Origin: Yponomeuta sedellus
Taxonomy: Eukaryota > Arthropoda > Insecta > Lepidoptera > Yponomeutidae
Assembly (NCBI GenBank): GCA_934045075.1
Contig: OW203736.1
Coordinates: 18,426,805-18,490,804, forward strand
DNA: 64,000 nt
Direction: 5' to 3'
Shown here: piece after piece, positions 51,118 to 62,516 of the stretch
How positions within the stretch are numbered: position 1 is the first letter of the stretch
Layout of the letters: each line of letters starts with the position of its first letter
Made by a program: the position numbers and the translations under genes
Notes under the pieces: model-generated
Databases searched by the model: none
What the model saw: the letters and a program-made list of their open reading frames with translations, nothing else
Told to the model about the DNA's origin: nothing

Positions 51118-51990
51118 GTGTTGTTTTGTTCTGTGCGTGCGAGATATCATAAATACCCACCGCTTGTCTCTGACTACGGGGACAAGATGAATACTTCACA
51201 AAGTTACGCCACCGTTACTCAAAACCCAGCGTTTCCCTCGAAGCAACAAGCAATCGTCTTAGATTCAATAGAAAATATCCAGATTAAAGACTATGCGCAA
51301 GCATTAGGGAAAATAGTCGATCCTAAAGTAATTAGGTTTCTGTCGCGAATCTCGAACAACCGTGTATGCATCTTTGTGTCGACTAAAGCCATAGCCGATG
51401 AACTTGTGCAAAAACACAATGTGTTAAGTGTCGCCGGCAATGAGATATCGATGAGACCCCTCATCAGCCGAAACAAACGCGTTATATTGTCAAACGTGTG
51501 TCCCACAATACCTCACCACGTCATCCAAGAGAAAATACAACAGATGGACATTACGTGTTTATCATGGGACTGGTTTTAATCATATCCTAAGCTTTAGGAG
51601 ACAAGTTTTTGTTTCTCCGGAGGACTTTGTTAAGTTACCTGAACGTATCCAGGTTGATTTTGACGGAGTTGATTTCATCTATAGAGGAGGTCTTCGACAG
51701 CGACTCGTCACAGTCCAGCTCCGAAAGAATTTACGAGAAAAAAGGTTAAAAAAAAACGCAAGTCGGATTGTATAGATACGACTTCCTCTAACTGGCACCA
51801 AATTGAAGAACACATACGTAGATCACTGGATATATATCCTTTAACTGCCTTGGAGCTAAAAACTATCTTGAAGATACCTACGGGATGTCAAATCTCAAAG
51901 ACGCAACTCTGCAATACACGAACAACTTTCCCTGGCTTGTGAAAATGTTAAAAGATTTGATACCGCATTGCTACAAAACTGAAAGTATTA
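51118..51990 (+). pseudogene. LINE-D ORF1 (gag-like RNA-binding protein)
   Basis: Likely ATG at 51187: MNTSQSYATVTQNPAFPSKQ, SIENIQIKDYAQALGKIVDP, RISNNRVCIFVSTKAIADEL, VAGNEISMRPLISRNKRVIL, CPTIPHHVIQEKIQQMDI, stop at 51579. In other frames come LSFRRQVFVSPEDFVKLPER and VDFDGVDF, then after a gap NWHQIEEHIRRSLDIYPLTA and ATLQYTNNFPWLVKMLKDLI. The CCHC knuckles expected between about 51700 and 51730 are deleted. A gag-type ORF1 of Jockey/I-group LINEs. Confidence 0.7.
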
Positions 51991-52412
51991 AGTGAATCAT
52001 AAAATAATTATACTTAAAATGGCCTCCAATAATCCTCTACAAGCATCGCAACGGTTTATGAGCGGTGACATTGAATGCGCAGAATTCACTTTTCAGGTCT
52101 CTTTGGCGGGGGGTCTGAGGCGCGACGCGGGGAGGTAGCGCGCCACGCGGCGCCAACGCATTCTATTGGTTAATTCAGTCGCTTCCCGGTCCCGCGCCCC
52201 GTTCACACGTCTGGCATCCCAGAAGTACAGTTGCGCACCCAAACTTTTTGACGATAATTGGTTTTGTTGATTTTTCTGTTCGTTTTTGTTGTTTATATTT
52301 AAAGTAACTCGTGTAGTGTTAATTTGTTTTGTTGATTTATTTGTTTTGTTGATTTATCGGTTGTTTGTTTTTGTTGTTTATATCTAAAGTAAGTCGTGCA
52401 GTGTTGGCAAAA

Positions 52413-54064
52413 ATGCCAAAAAATAAAGTATTAACCCGACAGGCTAGAAAAATGGTTTATAGCGTAAACAATCACTTAAAAAAAGAATCACAGGAAATAA
52501 TCGCCAGTTTAAAAGAAATAAAAAGCAGAACTGCACAGACAACTACTTCTTTACAGAAAAACTTGAAAGCTCTAATACAAACTCTCGAGCTTCATAAGAA
52601 AAGAGCTTGCCCCGAAACACAACCAATATTTACTCAACTCTGTGATCAGTTGAAGCGAACTGGTGAAGAAACTGCAAGAGTTAATAAATTAAATGAGAAA
52701 AAGCTAGAGGTGAACATCCAAAAGTTAGGTCAGTTACAAAATAGAACAGCTCTTGCTACCAACACATCGGTTGCTACAGTTAGAAGAATTGTGACTCAAG
52801 CAGATGGTTCCGAGCTTATTGCAGTTTTCAGAACACCAAGCAAAAAGAGGCCAAGAGCAAAACCAGTCACTGGAATAGACAACTTTGACCAAGGTGTCAT
52901 AAAGAGGTGCATACATAACTTCCATCTCACAAACAAAGAGCTACCAACCATTCGGAAACTTAAAATGAAATTAAAGGAAGACATCAATTTTCAAGGATCA
53001 GATGCAAGTCTCAGGCAGATAATAAAGGATTTGGGTTTTCGATGGAAAAAAACTGAAAATAAACGAAAGGTTTCTGATCGAAACTTCTAATATTCGTCTG
53101 CAGCGGATTGAATATTTGCAAAAAATTAAAAAGTATCGCGAGGAAGCCAGGTGTATAATTTACACGGACGAATCATATGTGGATTCATCTCACTCAGATC
53201 CTAAAGCGTGGACTGACGGTTCCACAAAAGGATTGAAAAAGCCTATTTCAAAAGGTCAACGGGTTGTAATTGTTCATGCTGGGTTCGAAGAAGGTTTTGT
53301 TGAAAATGCACTGCTTACATTTAAAGCAGGAACCCAAACCGGCGATTATCATGACAACATGAACTATGACAACTACGTAAAATGGCTTAGAACTCAGCTT
53401 CTACCTAATATTCCGTCAAATTCCGTAGTGGTGGTTGATAATACTTCATACCATAACAAACAATACGACATGGCACCCACATCAAATTCTAAAAAAGCAG
53501 AAATGTTAGCATGGCTAACTGAAAAGGAGATACATTACGATGAGAATATGTTGAAACCGCAGTTATATGACCTACTAAAAGCCAATAAAGAGAGCTTAAA
53601 AATTCTCTATTGACAGAATTGTGGCTGAGCATAACCATACCATTTTAAGACTGCCTCCATACCATCCAGATTTAAATGCAATAGAGATGGCATGGTCTGC
53701 CATAAAGCAGTATGTAGGAAGTAGAAATGTGAACTGGAATACAAATGCTGCTATGCAGCTAGTGAAAGAAAAGGTTGATTTGATGGGGCGGCAAGAGTGG
53801 GAGGCGTTATGCAATAAAGTTAAAAGCATAGAAGCAGAATACGCAAAAAGTGATCATGTGGTGGACATGTTAACAGAGGAATTCATCATTCATGTCGGCG
53901 ACGAAAGCGCAAGTGAAGATAGCGATGATGAAGATGAGCTAGACGACACTTATAAAATGCCTTCTACGAGTGCCGGCAACACCTCACCACCAACACAAGC
54001 GTCAGAAACAGAAACATTGCACAGCGATGATGATTTAATGGAAGGGGTATCGCCATTATATTAA
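52413..54064 (+). pseudogene. DDE_3 (IS630/Tc1/mariner-like) transposase nested in LINE-D
   Basis: ATG at 52413 (MPKNKVLTRQARKMVYSVNN), then a coiled-coil-like and HTH region (NTSVATVRRIVTQADGS, KKRPRAKPVTGIDNFDQGVI, LRQIIKDLGFRWKKTENKRK), a frameshift at about 53065, the catalytic part CIIYTDESYVDSSHSDPKAW (Asp), VVVVDNTSYHNKQYDMAP (Asp), a second shift at about 53600 in an A-run, and LRLPPYHPDLNAIEMAWSAI (Glu). It ends in an acidic tail (EDSDDEDELDD). Two single-base shifts are the only breaks, so it decayed recently. Its left end is somewhere in 52060-52100; TIRs are not resolved. Confidence 0.85.
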
Positions 54065-54154
54065 GTAATATAGATTAAATAAAAATAAATAATATTAACC
54101 GGTTTATCATTATCATTACCGAACATTAGTGAGTATTATAAATAAATTTTAAAA

Positions 54155-54430
54155 AAGCAACGCCATCTAGTCCCAAACTAAGCAAAACTTGTACTATGGC
54201 GAATAGGTAACTGATATATTTTTTATATTCCTTTCTCTGGTAAATGTATACATTTTATACATAGGAACACCCAGACTCAATACGTAAACACTTGAAAATA
54301 GATAACAAATGTTTGTCAAGTGTGAGAATCGTACACACGACCTTCAGCGCAGCAAGCAGAATTAGGTACTACCATTGAGCTTTCGGGTCATTATATTACA
54401 TTCAAATCGCAAAATTGACTAAGAAACCTT
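54155..54430 (-). mobile_element. tRNA-derived SINE of the AACGCCATCTAGTCCCAAAC type
   Basis: CAACGCCATCTAGTCCCAAA, AGCAAAACTTGTACTATGG, TATACATAGGAACACCCAG and a tRNA-like stretch at right (GTGAGAATCGTACACACGAC, CAGCGCAGCAAGCAG) match a SINE I recall as very common in noctuid genomes, read in reverse here. Confidence 0.65.
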
Positions 54431-54954
54431 TGCAGTAGGCCTTTAGTACTTATTATAAAATTATTGGTATAAGGATTTTTGTACGCGTGTGTACACCTGC
54501 GCAAATACCCATACCACTTTTGTCGAGCGCTCATAAACCGTTGCGACACTTATAAACAAATGTGTAGGTATCAAAATAATTCAATGGAACTGCCGTAGTT
54601 CGTTACATACGAGTAAAAGGGGTGAATTGGAAGGTTACTTAGCAAAAGAAAGCGTCCATATTTGCATATTGTCTGAAACATGGCTGTCAGAAGATAGACA
54701 AATAAATATATCTGGCTATCACCTGTATAGAAAAGACCGTGACGATAATTACGGTGGAGATCTTAGTACATAAATCTATTAATTCCTGCTATAAACAGAT
54801 TCCCTTATCTTAACATTCTTTCGAGTGTATTTGTGTATATAGTCGATAACAATAAGCTGCAATTTGTAGTCGGAATTTACGCACCTAATAGCGTGCAAAT
54901 ATGTAAGAATGCCTATGACGAGCTGTTTAGTAGTTTTAGTAGTAAAACAATAAT

Positions 54955-55285
54955 CTCTAGCCTCTAAATAGGTTTTTAAATTTGTTCCTTAGCACGGGTT
55001 AGTGCATTAAAAATAAAAATAGTGTTATCATGTGGGTACAGTGATATCGTTCCGATGTTAAACCTAACTGCAAAGTAGGTGGTCGGGGCTGTAAGTAATG
55101 CAATTTGCTCAAGTCAGATGTCGCTGCCTGTACGTAATACAGAGAATATTGTAAAGAGGTTCGAAATTTCACTGATGCCGTGAGTCGCCCATTGGCTCAA
55201 TTGGTAGGGCGCTGGTACGGATAGCCAGAGGTTGCGGGTTCGAATCCCGGCATGGGTGAAATTTTTAGCCTCCAAATAGGTTTTT
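54955..55285 (+). repeat. tRNA-like repeat, single unit with exact 11-bp TSD
   Basis: Inserted in the LINE-D endonuclease between KTII and IAGDFN. The flanks AAAACAATAAT at 54944-54954 and 55286-55296 are exact. The unit starts AGCCTCTAAATAGGTTTTTA, has the body GATGTCGCTGCCTGTACGTA, then the plus-strand tRNA-like module 55187-55258 (TTGGCTCAATTGGTAGG, GGTTCGAATCCCGG). It ends AGCCTCCAAATAGGTTTTTA, so the same ~20-bp motif is a direct repeat at both ends. A TTTTT directly follows the tRNA module. Confidence 0.92.
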
Positions 55286-55767
55286 AAAACAATAATAGCC
55301 GGCGATTTCAACGCACACCACTGTACCTGGTCGTACCTCACAGACAGCCGCGGCCGCGCGCTGGCCGAGAGCAGCCTCGATCACGGATTTGTTTACCTAA
55401 ATGACGGCGCTCCTACCTACCTGCATGGCTCGCTCGGAGAACAACATAGTGTGCACCGCACCTGACGTCACCTTTGTTAGCCCTGATTAAGCTTTGGATT
55501 GCGGCTGGTCGACTACTAATGAGACTTTAGGAAGCGATCATTTGTTAAGACGCATTACTATACAAAGATCACAAATATTTTTAAATATAATAGACGTAAT
55601 ATTAAAAAAGCTAATTGGAAAAAATACAAGTCGGATATAGAAAGAAGATGTAATGAATATAGTCATAGTACAGATTCACAAACTAATTACGATACTTTTT
55701 TGTCTATAATTAACAAGTCAGGCGATGTAAACATTCCACTCGTTAAATTTAATTTCAATCTATGTAT

Positions 55768-55907
55768 CTATAAGCAGCCCACATCAACCCACTGCTGGGC
55801 ATAGGCCTCCTTTTTATTGCGCCATTCCTCACGGTCCTGTGCTAACCTGGTCCATCTCTGGCCCGCAACCCTCACGATGTCGTCTGACCATCGTGTCGAT
55901 AATTTTA
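55768..55907 (-). mobile_element. RTE-type LINE 3' end fragment
   Basis: The minus strand reads WSDDIVRVAGQRWTRLAQDR, EEWRNKKEAYAQQWVDVG and then stops, the C-terminus of RTE-group ORF2 (W-x-R-x-A-x-D-R-x-x-W), with CCCAGCAGTGGGTTGATGTG as its 3' tail. A 5'-truncated 140-bp insertion between LINE-D endonuclease and RT. Confidence 0.78.
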
Positions 55908-56965
55908 ATAATTGTTCTAAATTTAAACCTAAGCCATGGTGGGCCGCGGAATTGTCTAAAGCTGTAGCAGAAAGAAGATTGCCTCTCAAAAATTATTTAT
56001 GCTAGAAAACTAAAGAGGAAATTATGGCAAGAGTTTTGTGAGGGTGTAGAAGCGAAGACTACTAGCTCAGAGATGTGGCGTAAATTAAAGTGGATAAAAG
56101 GCACATATAACTCGACGGAACCTTCGTCCGAGGAGGAAGCTGGCAAGTTCCTCAGTAAACTCACCCCTCATGGCGTGGACCTTCCCCCGAGTTCCCCTCT
56201 ACCTGACTCAACCCCGCCTGCTCCGCTCAAGATGAAAGAACTATTAGCTGTCCTAAAAACAAAGGAAACATCATCAGGAGTAGATAACGTTGTTTACTCA
56301 ATGATTAATAATTTACCTGATAATGCCAAACGAATCTTATTAGACATGTATAATTCTATTTTTCTAACAGGTTTAGCTCCAGTTCAGTGGCGAAATATAA
56401 AAGTAATAGCCATTCCTAAACGAGACGGTAATACAAGTAAACACAGACCTATTTCGCTAATAAGCTGTATTTGCAAGATTTTTAACATCCTTATCGCGAG
56501 ACGCCTTGAGTATTTCTTTGAGCATAATCGGTTGTTTCACGAAGGTATATAAGTTTCCGACGCGGATATTCGTGTTACGATAATTTATCCCGTTTTGTTA
56601 TGGATTCCGAAATCGCATTATCTAATAAGGAAATAGTTCTTTGCGGCTATGTGGACATAAGCGACGCGTATAACAATGTACTTGTAGATGCTTTGATTCA
56701 ATGTTTAGTTGACTTTGGTGTGGATCCGTATATCCGAAGATATGTTTGCGAATTTTTAAGAGAAAGACGTTTGATACACAAACTTGCTAACGGTAACGAA
56801 ATAGCTCGAACAGGCCGCCGAGGCCTAGCTCAGGGTAACCCCATGTCCCCAATTTTATTTAACATTGCTACAATAAAAATCTGCTACAACATCACTTCTG
56901 ATTTAAAAATTTCTCAATACGCAGACGACTTTTCCTTTTATTGTTTTAATGAAAACATCAATATA

Positions 56966-59038
56966 TCGTCCCCGTAGAGCGGAAACTCACCAAGTCGACT
57001 TAAGGAGAAAATGAGCGTTTAGTAGCATTAGGATCGCATTTTTTTTCTCTACATTTCTGTCTAACCAGTTTTTTCATAGGAGCCATAGTTCCAAATTTAA
57101 AAACTTCAAAAACTAACTAATTACAATGTTTTACAGCCACATAGAAAGGAACAATTAATTAAATGTACTTAATTATTTTATGCCTACCCAAAGTACAGTC
57201 TCGTCGTCACCTAAGCCACTTTAGTTAGTTTTGGCATAGACTTAAAATACCTTTTTGGTCTATGATTTTAGTTAAAACTTATGACATCATATTTAGAAGG
57301 AGAGTTCAAAGAGCTGATATAAATAAATAGAACTAAATCTTCAGGGTCAGAGGTGGCCACATGATCGATATTGGGGCCGTTCCTCTTCCTCGTATATGTA
57401 AATGATTTGCCGTTCATGGTTCAAAATGTGTCAGAGATAGTGTTATTTGCAGATGACACATTACTTATTTTTAAAATTAAGATACAAGAGAATGACTTCG
57501 ACAGTACAAATACCTAATGCTCTCTCTCGGGTGCTAAATTGGTCTACTTCTAATAAATTACTGTTAAATTCAAAAAAGATAAAATGTATAAAGTTCACTC
57601 TTCCAAATGTCAAAACTAGCAATGTTATATTGGGGAATGACAGATTAGAGCTTGTGAATGAAACTGTATTTCTAGGTATCACAATGGATCAAAGCTTAAA
57701 TGTGGTCCACATACAGAAAAAAATGCAAATAGGCTTAGTTCAGCAGCATATGCAGTTAAAAGATTTAGGGAACTTACTGACGTCGCAACTGCAAGGCTTG
57801 TTTATTTTAGTAACTTCCATAGTGTTATGTCCTATGGCATACTTCTGTGGGGACGGGCAGCAGACATTGAGACCATCCTCGTTTTGGAGAAGAGAGCGAT
57901 CAGATTCATTTATAAGCTAGACACTAGAGATTCGTTAAGAGATTTCTTTAAAGAAACTAACATCCTGACAGTTGCCAGTCAGTATGTCTATGAAAAAATT
58001 TGTACGTCAGGAAAAATACCAGTAACTTTAAAACTTTAAGTAGCCAACACAATGTAAAACTAGAAATAGACATAAACTTTTGTTACCTCTATTTAGGCTG
58101 GTAAAGGTAACCACATCATTCATGGGGCATTGTATACGCTTCTATAATAAAATCCCTGAAGATATATTAAGCTTACCTGAAATGCGGTTCAAAAAATGTT
58201 AAGCAAACTTTGTGCCAAAAGAGCTTTTATAACATAAACGATTATTTAGATGACAATGATGTCTGGAATTAAAGATAATGCATGAGTTCTATGTATTATA
58301 ATAAATATGTAAACTTTGTTAATTAAGAACTTTGAAAAGACTAAGTTTGAAGGTTTCTGTTCATTTTTCCTTCAAAATGATCTAGATTTTAAAATGGACA
58401 CCCAGTTTGAATTGTAACGTTCATTAAGCCGCAGTTTCTGCGCTACTTTGAATAAAACCTTTTCATTTCATTTTGCTTCTCTTCCTACTGTTAAATTCAC
58501 CATTCATAGACTCGCCAAGCCCGATGTTAATGAAGACGATGAAGAAGACATTTAGCTATTGTTCTTTGTAATGGTCATTTATGACACTTTTTGTTCTTTT
58601 TCCTTTTTAAATAAAGTTTTTTGTAGTGTTTTCTTCTTTGGTTCGCAAAAAAATAAATTTAGTTAGTTATGTCTGAGACTGTTATGCATTTCCAAAGACT
58701 AGTTGTAAGTTCACTAAAACGAGTTATTTCTGCTTGTAATAGTCAAATCTGGGTAGAATATAACTAACTTTAAGTAGAAAATCACTAACTCGGGATTAAG
58801 ATCAAAATATTAAAGGGAAAAACTGTTTATCCATCATAACTTTTAAATTGATGTAAATTTATACCTTTAAGTAAAATCAAACAATGCTTTGTTGTAGTGA
58901 AAATGCATTAAGACAATAACATTCAAAATATCTCCTGTATAACAGACGCTAGATTTTTTTTTCGTTTTCAAAACTTTGAACGTCGATTTCTCGAAACGGT
59001 GTTTTTCGAGTTGGTGAGTTTCCGCCCTACGGGGACGA
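56966..59038. mobile_element. TIR element (2073 bp) with TA duplication inside LINE-D RT
   Basis: The left end TCGTCCCCGTAGAGCGGAAA and the inverted right end TCGTCCCCGTAGGGCGGAAA continue alike through ACTCACCAA. TA flanks both sides (56964-56965, 59039-59040). Removing it joins NINI to CTQTMQ in the LINE frame. TA duplication suggests a Tc1/mariner/pogo-type non-autonomous element. It holds a LINE RT fragment at 57.35-58.04 kb; near 58500-58560 a short coding-like tail (RLAKPDVNEDDEEDI) may be a transposase C-terminus. Confidence 0.85.
57350..58040 (+). pseudogene. Jockey-like LINE RT fragment inside the TIR element
   Basis: FLFLVYVNDLPFMVQNVSEI, VLFADDTLLIFKIK (FADD at about 57450), then shifting frames: ELVNETVFLGITMDQSLNV, SVMSYGILLWGRAADIETIL, VLEKRAIRFIYKLDTRDSLR and NILTVASQYVYEKI. 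RT motif 5 through the C-terminus of a different LINE family from LINE-D. Several frameshifts. Confidence 0.82.
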
Positions 59039-59040
59039 TA

Positions 59041-59630
59041 TGTACACAAACCATGCAGAATACTTTAGAGACTGTTTCGCAACTTATAGCACATATAGGA
59101 CTAGAGATTTCGCACTCGAAAACCAAGCTGTGTGTTATCACTAGAAAGCATAAAGTACCAATTGTCCGTGTTTGTGTAAACAATATTGAGATTGAAGTCG
59201 TCAATTGCGTCAAATTCTTAGGTGTATGGATAGATAGTCGCTTCAAATGAGGTAGGCATATTACTGAAACGGTACAAAAATGTGTTCCTTACATAAACAT
59301 CCTCAACTGTATCAGCAATTCGACATATGGGGTACACCCTATTCATTTACGTCGACTGTACCTGAGTATAATTAGGAGCAGATTAGATTACGGCAGTTTT
59401 TTGTTTGGAAATGTGAGCCCAGCACTACTCCATAAACTAGAAGTCGTACAGAATCAATGTCTCAGGATTTGCGGTCGTTTTATTCGGTCTACACCATTGC
59501 TTGTCATGCAGAGTCAACTCAGCGTCTCTCCTCTATACATACGTAGAAACTATTTAAGTGACAAATATTGCTTAAAGACTTCTTCTAAAGATAATGATTA
59601 TTGCCTTTCACGTTTGACAGATTTTTAACA
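59041..59630 (+). pseudogene. LINE-D ORF2, RT C-terminal part
   Basis: Resumes after the TIR element: TMQNTLETVSQLIAHIGLEI, SHSKTKLCVITRKHKVPIVR, VVNCVKFLGVWIDSRFK, stop, HITETVQKCVPYINILNCIS, LRRLYLSIIRSRLDYGSFLF and KLEVVQNQCLRICGRFIRST. One TGA at about 59248. Confidence 0.82.
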
Positions 59631-59799
59631 CATGCTAAGTAACGGCACTCTATACTGGCGTTAGGACAGGCTTCCTTGCTTAGTCAAAAGTTACAAGAAA
59701 TACAAAAAAATAATAAATTTCAAACTTTCCTCACTCACCAGCTTTCCTTTCTTATGTTCACTTGATTACTTTAGCATAATATCAACCGAAATTGAAGGA

Positions 59800-60341
59800 A
59801 TGAACAAATGTAAAGCAAAACATTCTACGCTAGAGCTAAAGGAAGCCTGCCTTAACTTGATTCAGAAAACATATTCAGATTTTGCTCGAATCTACACGGA
59901 CGGTTCGAAGAGTGAAGATTGCAGCGGCTGTTCATTTTATGATGTGAGGTCCGAGTTACGCGCCAAATTTTGTATACATGAACAAAATGTCCCTGTTATG
60001 TGTTTGGAATTCAATTCAATTCAAACCATGGAATGCAATTCCTGGAATCGACTGATTATAAAAAGGTAGCAATACTTACAGACTCTAAAAGTAGTTTATT
60101 ACATTTATTAGCATGTGCTAGGGGTAAAATAGGTAGATGCGAAGCTTGTCACATTATTGAATGTATCCGACGACTGATACTTAATGGGATTGAAGTTCGC
60201 CTTCAATGGGTTCCGTCTCATGTGGGCGTCCCGGGCAATGAAGTCGCCGATGAACTTGCCCGGGTCGCGCAATCTGATGGCATCCCTCTACACGTTACTC
60301 CCCAGTTCTCAGATTACGTCCCACTACGTGGTACGTGCTAG
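59800..60341 (+). pseudogene. LINE-D ORF2, RNase H domain
   Basis: DFARIYTDGSKSEDCSGCSF (first Asp), a frame change at about 60030 near the Glu region, VAILTDSKSSLLHLLACARG (second Asp), VRLQWVPSHVGVPGNEVADE (His and Asp). The domain ends at 60341, where hAT sequence begins. Confidence 0.85.
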
Positions 60342-60342
60342 G

Positions 60343-61185
60343 TACGTGCCACTATGGCCTTAGTAGATCGAGACCTACCACAGATTACTGCTGAAAATTG
60401 GAAAGTATACCGATAACTTGTCCAAGTCCCACGCCCTTTTGAGGAACTGACGAGCAGCATGAGCGGCGAAAAATACGTCACGGCAAGCTACGTCATTGTT
60501 AAGACAAGGTGTCTACAAGAGGCATGTAAGACGATGATAGAGAAGACTGATCAGCTGATAGTCAATCAGGTGGCCCTGTTATTAAAAATGGGCATATCGG
60601 ACCGGCTCAAGGGGATTGAGCAGAGCGGAACATTTTCACTCTGCACTTTCTTAGATCCCCTGTTCAAGATGCAAGCTTTTTCGGACCCACAAGAGTCACA
60701 GAGAACGAAAGAACGTGTTCGCCGGCTCGTGGCAAATGTCATCGCAGAAAATGAGATGTCGGCCCCAGAACCACATCGGTACCTGTCGAGGAGAGCACAG
60801 AAGAAAACGAGTACAGCCCTTGGTAAATTTTCGACAAACTGGTTGGCTAATCTGCAGGCCACCAAGGTACCCCAACCAGCAAGGCTATAAAAGAAGTCGA
60901 TATGTATTTGGCAGATGACCGACTTCCAAGGAAAAATCAGTCCAAAGCTTGGAACTGCCCCCTGCAGTGGTGGAAAACCCACCGTGCTCTATTTCCGAAT
61001 TTGACTAAACTGTATATTCGGCACTGCAATATAGTTTCGACGTCTATGCCTTGCGAGCTAATGTTTTCGAAGACGGGGCTAATAATAAACCAAGGGAGAA
61101 CTAGATTGCAAACTTCTAAAGTAGAAAAGATTATGTTCCTTAATGTAAATATGTCAGACGATAGATTCGTCGGATTCATGTAAAT
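60343..61185 (+). pseudogene. hAT transposase C-terminus (dimerisation domain)
   Basis: Reads DRDLPQITAENWKVYR, stop, VPRPFEELTSSMSGEKYVTA, KTDQLIVNQVALLLKMGISD, FSLCTFLDPLFKMQAFSDPQ. A shift at about 60890 follows, then DDRLPRKNQSKAWNCPLQWW, FPNLTKLYIRHCNIVSTSMP, CELMFSKTGLIINQGRTRLQ and VEKIMFLN. The last block is the hAT dimerisation (hATC) motif. N-terminal and catalytic Asp regions are absent, so it is a 3' fragment abutting LINE-D. Confidence 0.85.
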
Positions 61186-62516
61186 ATTGTAAAAAAATAT
61201 GTCTGTAAATAATAATGTGTATAGTAAAAAAAACTGAAAAAAAAAACTAGAGCGCAAAAAAAAAAAGATTATACGTAATGTACATGAAATCAACTTTTAA
61301 ATACGCTTGTAGGTAGAGTAGGTTCTAGAAATAAATATCGCATGCTTAACAGAAAACAGACCGATTAGAATTTAAGTAAAAACTGAGCTACATACAGGCG
61401 CAGGCTTATCATAACGCCATCTATCATCTCAGTTCAAAACTTCATCCAAATTGTGTCCATAGGCCGCCATTTTGACTTATGAGGGGTGTAATTTCAGAAC
61501 CCATTTAAATGATTATTGGTTACATTTTTAAATTTTTGCACTAAGCGACAGTTGTCATATGGGCGTTTTTTTTTTCGTCATACCTGCACTTTCTGACGTG
61601 TCCCATCGCTATTCCACGATTTTTTAACGGTTTTCAAATACTTTACATAAGAAAAATATGGTACCGTAGCTAATTAGGATACCAGGCAACTTTATAAAAC
61701 GTTTTAATGTAAACAAGAGCTAGTCATTAAAATTTAATTATTAAAGTTGATAATACCCCTATTTCGAACATGTCCCACGCCCAACGAGCATAGAAAAAAG
61801 CCTAGAAAATCTATTTTGTTGTCACACCAATAGCACTGTTTTATTTGCAAAACGTAGAAAATAGTATCGTATTATCTATTCTTCCAAGTTACAAGCGAAT
61901 AACAACTTTAAAAGATTAAATTTAAGACTTTGTTTAGAAAACCAAAATTGGTAATAAGTGGAAAATTACACTGAGTGACATTGGTATTTTGTCATATTGC
62001 TACTAACACTGCTATATTACTTTACCCTAGCAACCCTAAGTGTTGTACCAACGGCCATCTTTGTTTTTACTATTGTCAGCAGCGACCGGCTTGTCGCTTT
62101 TAAGTTTTTTTAAGGTTTTCGAATTGATAGAGATTTTGTTACACCCTGTATATCGTGGCTTAACAAACTACACCGCCTAATTCGAAATTTAACGGTTTGA
62201 CATTTTGATACCATTGGATAGATTTTTTTGCCGCGCGTTGAATGGCGTCCCACGATTGGTTACTTTTCCTGCAATGAAAACCGTTAATTTAAAAAATAGT
62301 GACACCGCGCAAGTCCAAACATGTACAAAAACACCGCAGAAGTCGCTCGAACGCCTACACTTTGTGCACGCGGAAGTTAAGCTGCTAGTAAAATTGGTTT
62401 TTACATAAAACTACAGTGAATTTGTGTGTGAAATCTGGACGGAATTACCTACAAGGTGAGTCAAAGCAATTTCACTAAGTTTTTTTTAACAAAAACTATT
62501 GAAATAAATGTTTTTT
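61186..62516. other. AT-rich region without recognised gene
   Basis: Over 1.3 kb with only short ORFs. It presumably contains the hAT 3' UTR and the rest of Harbinger H6. I see no motif, TIR or SINE here. Confidence 0.45.

Larger units (their letters stand above)
54575..56965 (+). pseudogene. LINE-D ORF2, endonuclease and RT palm
   Basis: Endonuclease: IKIIQWNCRSSLHTSKRGEL (Asn), ICILSETWLSEDRQ (Glu), LQFVVGIYAPNSVQ, [tRNA-like insertion], IIAGDFNAHHCTWSYLTDSR (GDFN), DHGFVYLNDGAPTYLHGS. Then, with stops and the RTE fragment at 55768, WWAAELSKAVAERR. RT: MWRKLKWIKGTYNSTEPSSE, VLKTKETSSGVDNVVYSMIN, NIKVIAIPKRDGNTSKHRPI, CGYVDISDAYNNVLVDALIQ, RGLAQGNPMSPILFNIATIK and SQYADDFSFYCFNEN (YADD at about 56920). 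It is then cut by the TIR element at 56966. Confidence 0.85.
51097..60341 (+). mobile_element. LINE-D: RNase H-bearing LINE (gag, EN, RT, RNH) with multiple nested insertions
   Basis: 5' end TCATTCAAGTGCACGTTCGC, ORF1 51118-51965, ORF2 start (KMASNNPLQASQRFM) at about 52020, endonuclease from 54575, RT 56073-56965 and 59041-59630, RNase H 59800-60341. Foreign sequences at about 52080-54560, 54955-55285, 55768-55907 and 56966-59038 interrupt it, each removable with restoration of order. RNase H places it in the I/LOA/R1-like group. It is inserted in Harbinger H6 exon 1. Confidence 0.82.
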
